Under the pieces are notes generated by a model that saw only the letters and a list, made by a program, of their open reading frames with translations, was not told the origin of the DNA and did not search any database. Source: Hymenopellis radicata (taxonomy: Eukaryota > Basidiomycota > Agaricomycetes > Agaricales > Physalacriaceae). From it: a DNA stretch of 64,000 bases. The stretch covers positions 42,296 to 106,295 of the forward strand of contig JADNRX010000187.1 in the NCBI GenBank assembly GCA_015501595.1, written 5' to 3'. Made by a program: the position numbers and the translations under genes. Positions 1-10,885 of the stretch are shown in pieces. Within the stretch, counting starts at the first letter, position 1. The number at the start of each line of letters is the position of its first letter.

Positions 1-472
1 GCGATCACGATGTAGCCGACGATGTACTGTTTGAACGCTCAGTATCAGATGTGAAGAGAAGACAAGTCGAACTCACCCAGAGAACGGAGAAGACATAGGC
101 TCGGGGACGAGAGGTAACGTCTGCGAACTTGGCGATGAAGGGCTTCCCGACAGCGCCAATAATGTCGCAGGCGGTGTCGATGGTTCCAATCGTAGCATGA
201 GCACTGAAGGCCGACGTCGCGAACGGCAGGAAACTGGACGTCGTGTTCGAGTCGAGGGAATAGACATACGCGAGCAGGGCGATACTAATGTAAAGCAGCC
301 ACAGAGGCTTGCCCTTGGAACCACCAAAGACCTTGTAAAGGGCCTCGATCCGCGCGACACCAACAGACTCGGGGATCGTAGTCGGCTCAGCGCGCACTTC
401 CGGCTGCTTCTCAATGGAGCTGTCGGTGTGGGACTTTGCGTCGTCGTGCTCTTTCGGTTGATTCCGTTCCAT
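1..472 (-). CDS. Siderophore-iron MFS transporter, N-terminal part (runs off the left edge)
   Basis: Start codon is at 470-472. Exon 1 is 77-472, a 50-bp GT-AG intron lies at 27-76, and exon 2 runs from 26 off the window. About 140 residues are visible. A hydrophilic head of about 45 residues is followed by a short ARIEALYKVFGG stretch and then the first hydrophobic helices (WLLYISIALLAYVYSLD). Joining across the intron gives ...VLWYIVGYIVI, a good fit to the MIR/ARN/Str siderophore transporter family, 14-helix proton symporters that import ferric siderophores at the plasma membrane. The promoter carries two iron-GATA elements (separate entry). Family assignment is by recognition of the conserved N-terminus; the substrate cannot be told. 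Confidence 0.8.
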
Positions 473-530
473 TGTGCGAGGAGGGAAGGAGAGAAGACGA
501 AAGACGAGAGATCCGCATATCGGGGGCCCA

Positions 531-537
531 ATATATA
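531..537 (-). promoter_or_regulatory. TATA box of the siderophore transporter
   Basis: On the minus strand the sequence reads TATATAT about 60 bp upstream of the start codon at 472, the spacing seen for other TATA boxes in this window. Seen in sequence; function inferred. Confidence 0.5.
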
Positions 538-801
538 GTTACACGGAGTTGCGTCCGAGATCCACACGGCGAGATGTTAGTCGGAAGTAAAACCCATCAA
601 TGCATGGACCAGGCAACCTTGTCGGTCTGCGCTCGGGAAGCAGGTTAAGAAACTGGTTCTGATGTTCAATTGACGGCCAATTGGGACGCATGGGAAGGGA
701 AATCACCGTGAACTAAGCCAAAATTCTTCAGGAGGTCGCTTGTTCGAGTTCCTTTGGAAGGTTGGGAAAACGGGGTAAGCCAATTGAAGCCGAAGTGTTT
801 T

Positions 802-832
802 ATCTGATAATCGGAAGAGCCTAATCAGATAA
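802..832 (-). promoter_or_regulatory. Two iron-responsive GATA elements (ATCWGATAA)
   Basis: Two exact matches to ATCWGATAA sit 22 bp apart: ATCTGATAA at 802-810 and ATCAGATAA at 824-832, about 330-360 bp upstream of the siderophore transporter start. This 9-mer is the published extended site of fungal GATA repressors of iron uptake (SreA/Urbs1/Fep1 type), which switch off siderophore genes when iron is plentiful. The site was not deliberately searched for elsewhere. Regulation of the gene at 472 is an inference from match quality, pairing and position. Confidence 0.7.
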
Positions 833-894
833 GGGCTATCGCTGATTCTAGGCTTCAGATCACGGGCGTACCAAGCCTCAAGGGTACCACACAA

Positions 895-1444
895 GTGCCC
901 ATGAGCTGTTTCTTCGAAGCATCAGTCAACTTTAAAGAGCAGGCTCAGAGCGCAACTGGAACGTACCTTTCCATTTTACTCTCTAGATCAACGCAAAAAG
1001 AGAATCGGAGCAGGAGGATGCTAGAGACGTCGTCGAAAGGTTTCTCACAAGAACGAAGCCGAGCGACGTCCGAACGCTAGCCCCATGTTTCCATCAACCG
1101 CCCTGGCCGGAAGTGCCCGCGTTCATCCGTAGCGAATTGCGTCTCGTTCCAATGTTTCGTCTCGTTGACGGAATACACCGAATTGAGCAGTACTCGTGCG
1201 ATTGTATGGATAGCTTGACGGAATGAAGATTCGAAAACACCAGCGAACAATACGCCGTATGCGAATGGAGCCCATTGCGCAACCGAGACTTCCTAGAACT
1301 CGGAGACCGGGGGCTTGCGCTTCTTCAGGTCCTCGTCAAGGCACTAGCGGGTACCTGCGTGAAGATCAATTATGTATCTATGTGCCTAGGCTCAATCGTG
1401 GCGAGTATCCGGATTTGCATCGCGTGGTCCCGGTTCCAGTCTGA
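895..1444. other. No gene recognised
   Basis: Only short, poorly conserved open frames are present, with no family I recognise and no splice pattern that joins them. From about 1445 rightward the sequence becomes similar to DNA upstream of the GNAT gene (next entry). Confidence 0.4.
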
Positions 1445-2040
1445 GTCCTGTCGGACCCACAAGCTCAAGAGACGCGAGTTTGACGGGCGCTCCGAGTCCA
1501 TCTCGGAAGATTCCTAACGCCGTACGAAGAGACTGCGTGGTGGCACAAGGACAGCTCGCTGCGCTTCAGGCCCATGGAAGAGTTGAGGCTGCGCTCTACA
1601 CGAGACAGTGGTGCAACATTCGGTACCAATGGTGGAGGCGACGACGCAAGTCCATGGAGGTACGAGGCTGATGACGCATGTAAGCGGTTTCGCGGACGCG
1701 TTCCTTCGTCTGTGCGTATGCTACATATGACATTAGTTGTCAGTCGTGAGAGATAAAGGATAACCCATGATGATCGACATCAAGGTCGAACGTTGAACAA
1801 TGAACTTCAAGTGACCTGTCTCTTTTTTGTGGGGATTTTGCATTGAATCCTTCAGTACCCACTAAAATCCCGGACTCCCACATCAATTCTTCAGGGAGGT
1901 TCTTCTCGTTCCACGACAGCCATCCCAGTCTACCAGCAGGAGCAGTGCAGGCATTTCCCAAGATGTTCAAAACGCCGGAACGTCTGTTCCTACGTGCTTT
2001 GTAGAAAGAGTGACCTGGATAATCTCATGGAGCTCCTGAA
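1445..2040 (+). pseudogene. Decayed, truncated copy of the GNAT gene start and its upstream region
   Basis: Read on the plus strand, this stretch parallels the minus strand of 9330-9800. It includes an upstream piece (around 1555-1740), a shared GTGAGAGATAAAGGATAAC block near 1746, and an ATG at about 1962. From that ATG the GNAT opening MFKT.ERL.LRA is readable, then broken by a stop and a frameshift before an SDLDNLMELLN-like stretch. Homology ends near 2040, so only about 25 codons of the gene remain. It lies 7 kb from, and inverted relative to, the intact gene. A relic, not expected to be functional. Confidence 0.65.
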
Positions 2041-2306
2041 CTATAGACTTCTGGGGTTCCCTTGCGCCACAGTGCAGCGTTTGAATATGTTTGAGTCGTG
2101 CTTTGCGGGATGTCTCGTTTTGAAAAGGTGATGTAAGTTCTTGAAGATGAAGAATAAGGCCGTTGCGTTGTCAAAGATGTCCTGGATATCCGATGTCTTA
2201 ACCAAAAGTACATATTACACATATAGAGTAGATTACAGACCTGGCAGAGAAACATCAGAAAGCAGTCTTTGAGTAGTTGAAGGCGACACACCATGTAGAA
2301 GGACGC

Positions 2307-2810
2307 CTAAGCAGTAGGATCATGCAAGACAGCAAGTAGGTATTTATCATCTGACAATTGTTAAGAAACAGTCAAAGCCTTGAGCGGCACTGCTCACCAG
2401 GCGATATCATGATTTCGTGTCGACGCGTTCTTATCCGCATGAATTTGACCTCATCCTGTCCAATGGTCATGAACATCCTTTGCATACAAAGGACAACTGA
2501 CCTCTTCGCCAACCTCCTCCATGCCATCTCGCACGCTGTCGACGATCCGTGCTATTACTGCTGCATATTTGCGCCCTGCGTCGCCGTCGAATATAACGCC
2601 AGAAGAGCGGATAATGGACACGCCCCCGCCGAGATGATGCGGATGGGCGAGCAATATGTAGCCCAGTACGGAGCGGTGCGTCGAGAGCAGCGCCAACGTC
2701 TGAGAGAGTTCCGGCGAGATTTCCGCTGTCGGCGCTGTGTTGGTCGCGCTCGTCGCGATGAACGATGTTCGTGCGGTCGCCGTGTCCGCCATGGTTCGAA
2801 GCAGGTTCAA
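2307..2810 (-). CDS. Dynein light chain, roadblock/LC7 family
   Basis: Three exons on the minus strand: 2502-2810, 2398-2455 and 2307-2350, with introns of 46 and 47 bp; the first donor is GTCAGT. The product is about 136 residues, or 130 if translation starts at the second ATG (2792). After a 35-residue Thr/Ala-rich head comes a roadblock/LC7 domain: LSQTLALLSTHRSVLGYILL, then GRKYAAVIARIVDSV, and across both junctions DEVKFMRIRTRRHEIMISP and DDKYLLAVLHDP before the stop at 2307. The final 35 residues match the DYNLRB1/2 ending very well. The family forms homodimers on the dynein intermediate chain and serves cargo attachment and motor assembly in the cytoplasm. The N-terminal head is longer than in animal homologues. 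Confidence 0.85.
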
Positions 2811-2935
2811 ATGCGTAGGGTTAGGGTTTATCTAACCCACATCAATAGTAGATCACTATCTCGAAATGTCCTCCCCTCATCTCTCCAATCTAGCGAGTTA
2901 GTTCACCATCGCGCTGCGCTGCTGCTAAGTATAGC

Positions 2936-3115
2936 TTGTTACCTCCTCACCAGGCCCAGCTCGTCTTTGAACGATATCGATACGGTGTGGGCCATCCTAC
3001 CATTCTGATCCGTGATCTGTTCCGTCTGCAGGTTCCTCGCCGCATGTCAAGAGGAGGTGCATGGGTGATAGTCTCATTCTCCAGTGTTCCATGGCCTGAG
3101 GCTTCGGCTGTCTGG
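2936..3115 (-). pseudogene. Fragment duplicated from the neighbouring Na+/H+ antiporter gene
   Basis: About 180 bp here is a diverged copy of roughly 3987-4170 in the antiporter gene. Shared blocks run in the same order and strand: the acceptor-side CTCACCAGG.CC.GCTCGTC, TCCGTCTGCAGGTTCCTCGCC, and GGGTGATAGT.TC.TTCTC. No open frame survives. It is a tandem partial duplication lying just beyond the 3' end of the parent gene. Confidence 0.65.
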
Positions 3116-3298
3116 AGTCCTTGATGACAGTTGAAATCATAGTTATAGATTCAACAAAGTACTTCATCTCGTAAGGTCGTGTTCATGGTGGCGCATCTAC
3201 AATAATTACAATGACATGCCGTATTATAAGTAAACCGCGGTATGGACGTGATATGCATAAAATGCTCGACAGATAAATACAACCAGCCCGTAAGTATA

Positions 3299-6035
3299 TT
3301 ACTTGCCACTCCCTTCGCCAGGAAGATCAAACGTGACGCGTCCAGGATCCGAAGCTGCAGACACCGGAGACTCGACTTGCACCCGTGGCGTATTCGCCCC
3401 GCTCCCATGCCGACTCTCATCATCCATGAATCGCACGGACCGCGCGGGAGACGCATCTCGCGATAGCCCGTCAACTCTCAGCTCATCTATCCTCCTCCCT
3501 CTCTGCTCCCCTGATGGCACTCGTGGCTGTCCCAAGAAACCTTTCTTCGCAGAGTTCGAGTTCCTCCGCCTCCCCTTGGCGCCTCCGAGTTTGGGAGACG
3601 CTGCTTTTACTTTTGGAGACTTGGAGCGCGATTTACGGTTCGCATCGGCAGACGTCGACGCCTCCGGTTCTGACGCCCAGTCACCTTCCTCGTCCTCGTC
3701 ATCGACAACCGCACTCGAATGCGGCGATGCGGCCCTCTTCACCTTATCTCTCAGCTCTATTATATCCTTCTCCAGCTCCTTTTCGAACCGCGATACGTCC
3801 TCTTCAATAATTTGGGGGACAAGCTTCAGTTTTTCCATATGGGTTTTTCGCCTGCTCGTGTACAGTGGGATGAGACCCTCGAAATGTATCGGTCTTCTCC
3901 TCATCGCTACCAAAGTTTCTGATAACTTCGACTTCAACCTGTATTCAAAAGTTAGCGTGCAACTTGCGTGAACTTTCAACGATAACCTACCTCTTCACCA
4001 GGTCCCGCTCGTCTTTCAATAACACGGTCCGGTCCTTCCTGCCATTCGGATATGATATCGTTTCCGTCTGCAGGTTCCTCGCCTTCAGGCATCTCAAGCG
4101 GTGGCGTCGTGCGGGCGTGGGTGATAGTTTCGTTCTCGAGATCGCGCTCATGGTCCACAGCCTGAGCCGTCGACGCGTCATGCTGACTGGTGGGGCGTTC
4201 CTTCTCCGCATCAGCATGATCCCTACCAATGGGAGTCTTGCTACCACTGGGCGTGCTGGCGACTTCGGTTCCCTCTTCGGGAGTTAATTCGCCCTTCTCC
4301 GCGATATCGTCGTCGCGATTGATAATGATATCGTCGCCTCTGTCCACCATACGCGCTTGGTTAGTCCAATCGGGCACTCCAGTATGCCTCGACCATGTCC
4401 TGGACACGGAATGCACGCGTCGTCCCAATGAGAATGACGGTATAGATAGTCCATGGATCAAGATGGAGCAAAGAACCATGAACGCCACAATGGGCTGAAT
4501 GGACTCTTCCAGCAGGTGCGTCTGCTCGTCAGGATGCTCCACGTTCTTGCGTAGGACTTCGGCGGCAAGTGTTGAAATGAACACACCTCCGATGCCAATC
4601 GGACCGAAATGACACTAAAGATAGCCTCGCGGAAGGTCTTGATGTCCGGAATCCATTTGTACAAGGCAAGAACGACAGGTAGCCTGCGGAGAATGAGAAT
4701 GCATATTGCTAGCACAACGAGCCGCCAGACGGTTAACGTCAGTTCCGCGTCCGAAAACTTGTCGAATGGCATCCAAGCTCCAACATAGACAAAGGCGGCA
4801 ATGTTGAACAAGAGATCAATGACACTGCTAAAAATTTAGATTCTTCGGTCTGGCGATTGAAGAAACCATCCCAAGCAAAACGCCGTACCACACGCAAAGG
4901 AGGACAGCAGATCATCGGAACCAAGGAGCGCCGTTACCCCGGTGGCAAAAAGGGCCAATGAAATGTACTGTGCGACGTAAGAGTGCCTGTCTATGAGGTT
5001 TGTGGCGCTCGCAGAATTTCATAAGGTAACGGAAACCGATGCCAAGTGAAGCTCCAATCACGACACCGAGAATAACTTGGTCTACCGGAAATTTAGCCGA
5101 TGCAAAAATACTACCAAGTAAAGCAACGTACATAGCCAGAGAATTAGAAACCAGTCTTTGATGGCTTCTCCGACGTTTACGGTTGTCGATGATGAGGTAG
5201 AGGGCAATATAAAGGAAGGGAAAGGCAGCACCATCATTGCAGCCACTTTCCGCGGCCAAGAGATGTCGAATGTGCGCAGGAACATGTTTGTCAGCATATT
5301 TTCCACCGACGACAGCTGCGGCGAGGATGGGGTCCGTGGGAGTCAGACATGCAGCGATTGCCAACGAGGAGAGAAAGTTTAAGCCCGGGATAAGAGCATA
5401 GATTAATCCAGCCGACACAAACCAGCCCTAGTTGACGCCTTGAATTGCAGGTGGCGACAGACAGGAGAACACGCACCCATGTCATGACAGGCGCGAGGAG
5501 AAAGAATAAACTTTTCCAATGCCGCTTCATGTACGCCTTTGGCAATTCCACTCCTATGGCGAACACGCCCACGGCGAGGACAACGCGAGTGAACTCCAAA
5601 GTTACTGTGTTGACTACGTCCTCGTCACCGCCTGCCCAGCTGTGTGGATTGAATATCCCGGCGCAATTTGGTCCTACGGTACATCAGACGTGATGACTTT
5701 GGCATGGTGATATGGGCGGCGTACCTATGATGATACCAAAGAGAAACGCCCAACATGCTTCACCGATATATAGCTATAGGGGACGTCTGTTAAATGGCGA
5801 GAGCAACAGCAAGGCAGAACGCACCCTTTCTCGCAACAACAGCGAGAACATGCCAAACTGACATTGTGGGTCAATATAGGCGCCTGCGGGATAGAGAATA
5901 GTACACGCACGAGTACGATGAAACCTCCGAGGAGCGAGTAGGTGAGATGAGGTACATTGACCTCGAACTAGGCGGCATGGTGGTCAAAGATGATGAAGGC
6001 AGGAATGAAAGGCGTATTACTGGATAAAACCGCAT
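3299..6035 (-). CDS. Fungal CPA1 Na+/H+ antiporter (NHA1/Sod2 type), frame broken by about six indels
   Basis: Plasma-membrane exchanger that expels Na+/K+ for H+. A 15-nt first exon at 6021-6035 (MRFYP) is inferred; following exons give FEVNVPHLTYSLLGGFIVL (from 5967), FGMFSLLLRER, LYIGEACWAFLFGIIIG, then TLEFTRVVLAVGVFAIGVEL and WFVSAGLIYALIPGLNF. The core motif AAESGCNDGAAFPFLY is intact near 5220-5265, and later YQVILGVVIGASLGIGFRYL and VWRLVVLAICILILRRLPVV are clear. An acidic, Ser/Pro-rich tail ends at 3299. Frame breaks fall near 5175, 5000 (extra A), 4878 (extra T), 4832 (two extra T), 4611 (missing G) and 3816 (extra C), mostly homopolymers. Each lies in otherwise conserved sequence, so this is either a young pseudogene or a good gene with read errors. 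Confidence 0.8.
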
Positions 6036-6888
6036 GACGTCTAGGGCCAAATGGGAATGAACGGCAGAATTGGCTCACAAGAGCGGCCAGAACGTAATAG
6101 ACAGTCTTGGGCGTGTTAGACAACGCCGAGCTCGCTGAGGCCAACGATGAGCTCGAGAGATGATGGTGTCAGGGTAAGCCGGGAAATGAAATTGCAGGAC
6201 AATCTCCACTCGCCAAGCCGCCTCTTATGCAACTCTTATGTATCCGGTGATCGAGTCGCCTATGATGGCACGCCTTCAAGGCAACTCCCAAGATGCCTGC
6301 AAAAATCTTGGCTGTCGTTACCAACAGCGAGCACTTGGCGAGCAGCACAGCAATATTTAGGCTTGCATCTTTGCCCCACACGTGTGTGAGGGCAACCTTC
6401 AAAATACCGAGGCCCCGTACAAATAAAAATCAGGTCGAATTCATTCATCTGTCGTTTACAGTTTGTTGACTTTCTTCAGATATACCTCTCCATACTCTAC
6501 GCGTTCGGCTCCAAGGGTATGGCGCCTTCGTGGCCATACGAACAACAGCTCATCTGAACTCTTATCGTTGACAGTACCCCTCACCTGATTTGCTTGACCT
6601 AAGCTCCGAGTCTCCGTCGGAGATACGCTCCTCCAAGTAGTAAAAGACTTTAGTGTTCGAATTCAATGGGAGTATTCAGTATCAGGGTCACAGGGGTAAG
6701 CGCTAAGCACCAAGTACTTCACAGTTTGCTCAAAAGCCAGGTGTCCCTACCACAGCTCGGTTCCGCGTATCTCGGGTTCTCATTGTCGTTTAACTCTTAC
6801 TCGTGCACCGGCATCTATTCTAAAGAACGCTCTTCAAGCTGAATGTTTGTATTCAGCCGACAGGCCGAAGCAACATTTCAACCTCTTC
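6036..6888. other. No gene recognised
   Basis: Upstream DNA of the antiporter followed by unassigned sequence. Only short ORFs without recognisable motifs on either strand. Confidence 0.35.
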
Positions 6889-8308
6889 AAAGGTAATCGT
6901 GCGCTTCTCCTACTTACCTCGCCCAGGCCTCGTGTAGGAACAACTTCCTAGAAGTTAAAACGGTCCTCACGGTAAGCATCTCACCAGCATTCGCTATGGC
7001 CGGTTTACGAGAATAGACCTCGGCAGACCGGTAATATTGAAACTCTTTCCGAAGGCTTCCAGCTCATGCATTCAGCAAGACTACAATTAGCACCACGGCA
7101 TCGCATGTGCTTCTGTTCTTGCGGCGGACCACTGTGATCTTCATCATCAAGTCACTTGGTCGTTCCTCATTAATCCCTTATGGAATCGCCCCCGCATATC
7201 CGAAATCCTGTGACGCCACGTAGTCTGGCGCGCGTAATCAGCCTCTCGGAATGACCCGTACAGATCGTCGGCTCCGAATGTCTAATAGCAATATACCGCG
7301 CATCAAAGGTAATCGTGCGCTTCTCCTACTTACCTCGCCCAGGCCTCGCGTAGGATCAACTTCCTAGGAAGTCAAAACGGTCCTCAGACACCTGCTCGTA
7401 AATATACGGTAAGCATCTCACCAGCATTCGCTAAGGTCGGTTTACGAGAATAGACCTGCAGACCGGTAACAGTAAAACCCTCTCCGATGGCTTTCAAGTT
7501 CATGATCAGCCTGCGATGTCCAGCTTCTAACAATGTATGCATTCAGCAAGTCTACAATTAGCACCGCGGCATCTATTGAGCTTGATGCTCTACTAGTAGG
7601 TCTTGATGACTGTATTGGACTGGATGCCCTGCTAGTCGGTCTTGATGGCTGTATTGGCTTGATGCCATGTTATTAATCGGTCTTGAAGGCTGTATTTGGG
7701 CTTGACACCCGTCGCACTGTTTCTCGGTCTGATGGCCATTTTTTTGGGGGGGGAGTCGATTCCTTCCCGACTGCACGACTTCGTCGCGTTGTTGTTGGGA
7801 AGTCGTCGCGCCTCGGAATCTCACTGAGTCACTCGCGAGAACAGTGCTCTCTCCTCCCATTTAATTGATTGTTCATTGTGTTTGTTTGTCGGCATAGCGC
7901 TTAGACACTGACAGCTAGACGTTGAGAGCTCTCATAAGCGCCGTTCAAGTCGACGGTTTGTGCTGTCGGTTCAGTTCTGGTGGCTCTTACCCCCATCATC
8001 GTCTCACATCGATCGATGATTTTCACACCCTCCCAGCCACCCTTCGAGTCTTGATTCCGAGGAATTGGGAAGTCGTCGCGCCTCGGAATATGTGCGTTTC
8101 TGTTCTTGCGGCGGACCGCTGTCTGGATTAATGAAGAAGTGATCTTCATCATCGAGTCACTTGGTCGTTCCTCATTAATCCCTTATGGAATCGCCCCCGC
8201 ATATCCGAAATCCTGTGACGCCACGTACTAGTAGTCCGGCGTGCGCAGTCAGCCTTTTCGGAATGTCCCGTACAAATCGTCGGCTCCGAACGTCTGATAT
8301 ACCGCGTG
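6889..8308. repeat. Two-copy tandem duplication, second copy interrupted by a ~516-bp segment
   Basis: Copy A is 6889-7304. Copy B starts directly at 7305 and follows A to about 7573, then resumes at about 8090 and runs to 8308. The break in B holds about 516 bp (7574-8089) absent from A. Copy B also has three shorter extra pieces (near 7387, 7505 and 8112) that A lacks. Inside the extra segment a 25-bp direct repeat sits at about 7796-7820 and 8066-8090. No coding frame or terminal inverted repeats are evident, so the family is unknown. Confidence 0.7.
7581..7735. repeat. Minisatellite of four ~40-bp units
   Basis: Four degenerate units, each containing a variant of CTTGATGCC...GGTCTTGATGGCTGTATTGG, lie head to tail, followed by a T-run and then a G8 run at about 7744-7751. 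It lies inside the segment that interrupts copy B of the 6889-8308 duplication. Confidence 0.65.
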
Positions 8309-8661
8309 TTACTTTTCAAGCACATGGAAAGCTACGCTCAGCATTGGCCTCTTTGCCAACAAGTTCGTTCTAGCAATGAATGTGCAGACAGGGTGTTTCG
8401 GCGGTTACCCATATCCATGCATCATAGGATCACGTTGAAGGTACTTAATTGTTACTTCATCCAAGGACACTTGTGACTTACCAAGAGACTAGAATAGAAT
8501 GATTGCGTTCTGCTAGTCCATAGGGCATCGACACGGACAGCCGCTGACTTACGAGGAACCGTCATTGATGCTTCTACAATCATTGTTACCTATTATTTTG
8601 GACGCTGCACATCTTCGACGTTCGGAGCTCGACATCCATTCGCGAGAACGTCAAAATTGCT

Positions 8662-9371
8662 CTAAATTGACATTGAATTGGGCGTTCTTGTGCATCCTTC
8701 AACTTCCCGCCACATTTGACTTTCCGCCACTTCAATCTCGGGCGTCTGCAAAGTCACCCATCCCCCAGCGTCTTTCTCTTCTTTCTGTCTCGACTCCCAT
8801 TCCTCATCTAAAATCGCCATGAAAACTATATCTTCCCACTTGCCGTGGTTCCAATTAGCCTTCCTCTTCACGCCTTCCTGCTTGAAGCCCCTGATTTTAC
8901 ATGCGTAAGAGTTCTTTTCTCATAAAGCTAAAGTAAATGCACTCACATCCGCCTATACAGATCAATAGCCCTCGGGTTTCCTCCGAAGACCGACAGGCTG
9001 AGCCTGTGCTGATCCAACTCGCGAAACGCGTAGTCGACGCACCACGCCGTTGCCTCTGAACCGAAGCCTATATTCCACCACCGCGGACTCGTCATAATCG
9101 AAAACTCCGCATCTCGATTCTTGCGGTTCACCACCGCGAGGTTCATTTGTCCCACAAACTCATGCGTGTCGAGGGTCTCCAAGATGAAGGTGATTACTTT
9201 CTCGTTTTCCAGCAAGTTCTTCTTGAACAGTTGCGCATAAGCTGGTCCGAGTGGGGCGATATAGTCCGTCGAGATGAGCGGCTGTACGCGTTCGTCGTTC
9301 ATGAGCTCCATGATATTATCCATGTCGCTTTCTTTGAACGCACGGAGGAGCAGGCGTTCTGTTTTAAACAT
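8662..9371 (-). CDS. GNAT-family N-acetyltransferase
   Basis: Two exons: 8947-9371 and 8662-8890 with a 56-bp GT-AG intron at 8891-8946, giving 217 residues. The opening MFKTERLLLRAF, the central FVGQMNL, the acetyl-CoA-binding region WNIGFGSEATAW and the closing GGNPRAIDLYRRMGFKQEGV are typical of RimJ/RimL-type GNAT acetyltransferases (acetyl-CoA to an amine, often a protein N-terminus or small molecule). The intron splits the codon for the M in RRMGF, and only splicing gives the conserved MGFKQEG ending. Intact, unlike the copies at 1445-2040 and 10056-10665. Substrate unknown. Confidence 0.85.
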
Positions 9372-9960
9372 CTTGGGAGATAAATATCTGCACCTCCTCG
9401 GTGGGTGTCGTGGAAGTTTTCAGGGAGACACGTTTAACATCACGCCCTTGATGAAAATCGTCATGTGTTATCCTTTATCTCTCACACTCGCGACTCAACG
9501 CTCAGCAGCAGTGATACATCACGCGTACAGGCAAAGGAACGCGTTCGCAAAACCGTCTTCGCGCGTTATCATCCTCACAGACCACAGTGGCCTTGCGACC
9601 TTCTTTGATGTTGGTGCCAGATTAGACGTTGACCCAGGTATTGACGCCGAGTCCTCGTGTTCACCGCAGCTTCAGCTCTTCCATGCATGCCATCCGTGGC
9701 CTGGAACGCAGCGAATGGGCATTGCGCTACCGCGCAATCTCGTCGTATGGCGTTAGGAAGACGTTTTCAGCGGACCGTAGAAGTTGTGTCTCTCCAACCG
9801 GTTCAGGACTGGACACTGGCATTCGAATTCCGGCCAGGCTAGCGTTGGGGCGTCTTTCTAATTCATCTTTTGGTGAGAAGCTTTCGATAGAAAAAAAATC
9901 ATGATGGAACTTCTGACATTCTCCTCTCCGTCCTCTTTCCACGTTGAGCGCGAGGTGTCA
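9372..9960. other. Upstream region of the GNAT gene, duplicated elsewhere
   Basis: This stretch is mirrored at 1445-1960. On the minus strand short conserved pieces such as FLTPYDEIA and, further on, RFCERVP recur in both copies with stops between them. They may be the end of an unidentified upstream gene that was duplicated together with the GNAT gene. No intact frame is found. Confidence 0.4.
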
Positions 9961-10055
9961 AGTTGCGCTCTCAAGCCTACTCTTTGGAGATAAGTAGTTC
10001 GCGTTCGTACAGGAGATCACATGCATTTGTGGCACCCTAGGTATGTGTCAGCGTT

Positions 10056-10665
10056 GTTCTACATCAACATGAATTGGGTGTTCTTGTGCATCGTTCAGCT
10101 TCACGTCACGCATCTTCGATTTTGGGTGACTGTAGACTGACCCGACCCTCGAATTCTTTCTCCTCTTTCCGTCTCACCTCCCATTTAGCATTCAAAATCA
10201 CCATACAAATGATATCCTCCCACTTGCCATGGTTCCAATTAACTTTCCTCTTCACACCTTCCTGCTTAAACGCCCTACATTACACGCGTAAGAGGTCTCT
10301 TCTCCGAAGTTTATAAGGTCACTATACTCACATCCGCCTGTACAGATCAGTAGCCCTCGTGTTTACCCCGAAGACCGTCAGACTGAATCTGTGCTGACCC
10401 AGCTCGCGGAACGCATAGTCGATACACCACGCTGTTACCTCTGAGCCGAAGCCTATATTCTACCACCGCGGAATCGTCATGATCACACTCCGCATCCCAG
10501 GCTCTCCATCGCGAGCTTCGCGTGCCCCACGAACTGATGAGTGTCGAGCGTCTCTATGATGAGGGCAATTACTTTCTCGTTATCCAACAAGTTTGTCTTG
10601 AACAGCCTACTTGTGCATAACCTAATCCGTCGAGATGAACGGTAGCACGCGCTCGTCGCTGCCTT
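10056..10665 (-). pseudogene. Decayed tandem copy of the GNAT gene
   Basis: Colinear on the same strand with 8680-9310, including the intron region (CTCACATCCGCC at 10330 is the donor side). Similarity is high but the frame is lost by small deletions, for example within the WNIGFGSE region and after the VIRFILE-equivalent. The first roughly 20 codons are missing. A neighbouring duplicate that has decayed. Confidence 0.75.
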
Positions 10666-10816
10666 AACCGCTATACTTAACCAAAACTACTTGCGCCTGG
10701 ACCGTATTATGGTGAGTGGACCGCCGGCTTTGTGGCTTCACCGCACAGCAGCACGTGAGTGGATGGCCTTTTTATGGTCCACACTATCCACGCGCCAGAC
10801 GGACAAACAAACGGCA

Positions 10817-10822
10817 TATAAA
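10817..10822 (+). promoter_or_regulatory. TATA box of the FunK1 kinase gene
   Basis: TATAAA 64 bp upstream of the proposed ATG at 10886. Confidence 0.55.
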
Positions 10823-10885
10823 CCCTCACCTTTGTTCACTCGACTTCTATCTCCTACCACCACCAGCTCATTCACTAACACCTTC

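Noticed and set aside
2817..2838. TAGGGTTAGGGTTTA and, at 52158-52172, AGGGTTAGGGTTT, as telomeric repeats
   Set aside because: Only about two units each and far from any contig end; likely chance or telo-box-like promoter words.
3303..3971. Plus-strand 222-codon ORF
   Set aside because: Antisense to the Ser/Pro-rich antiporter tail; biased composition opens the opposite strand.
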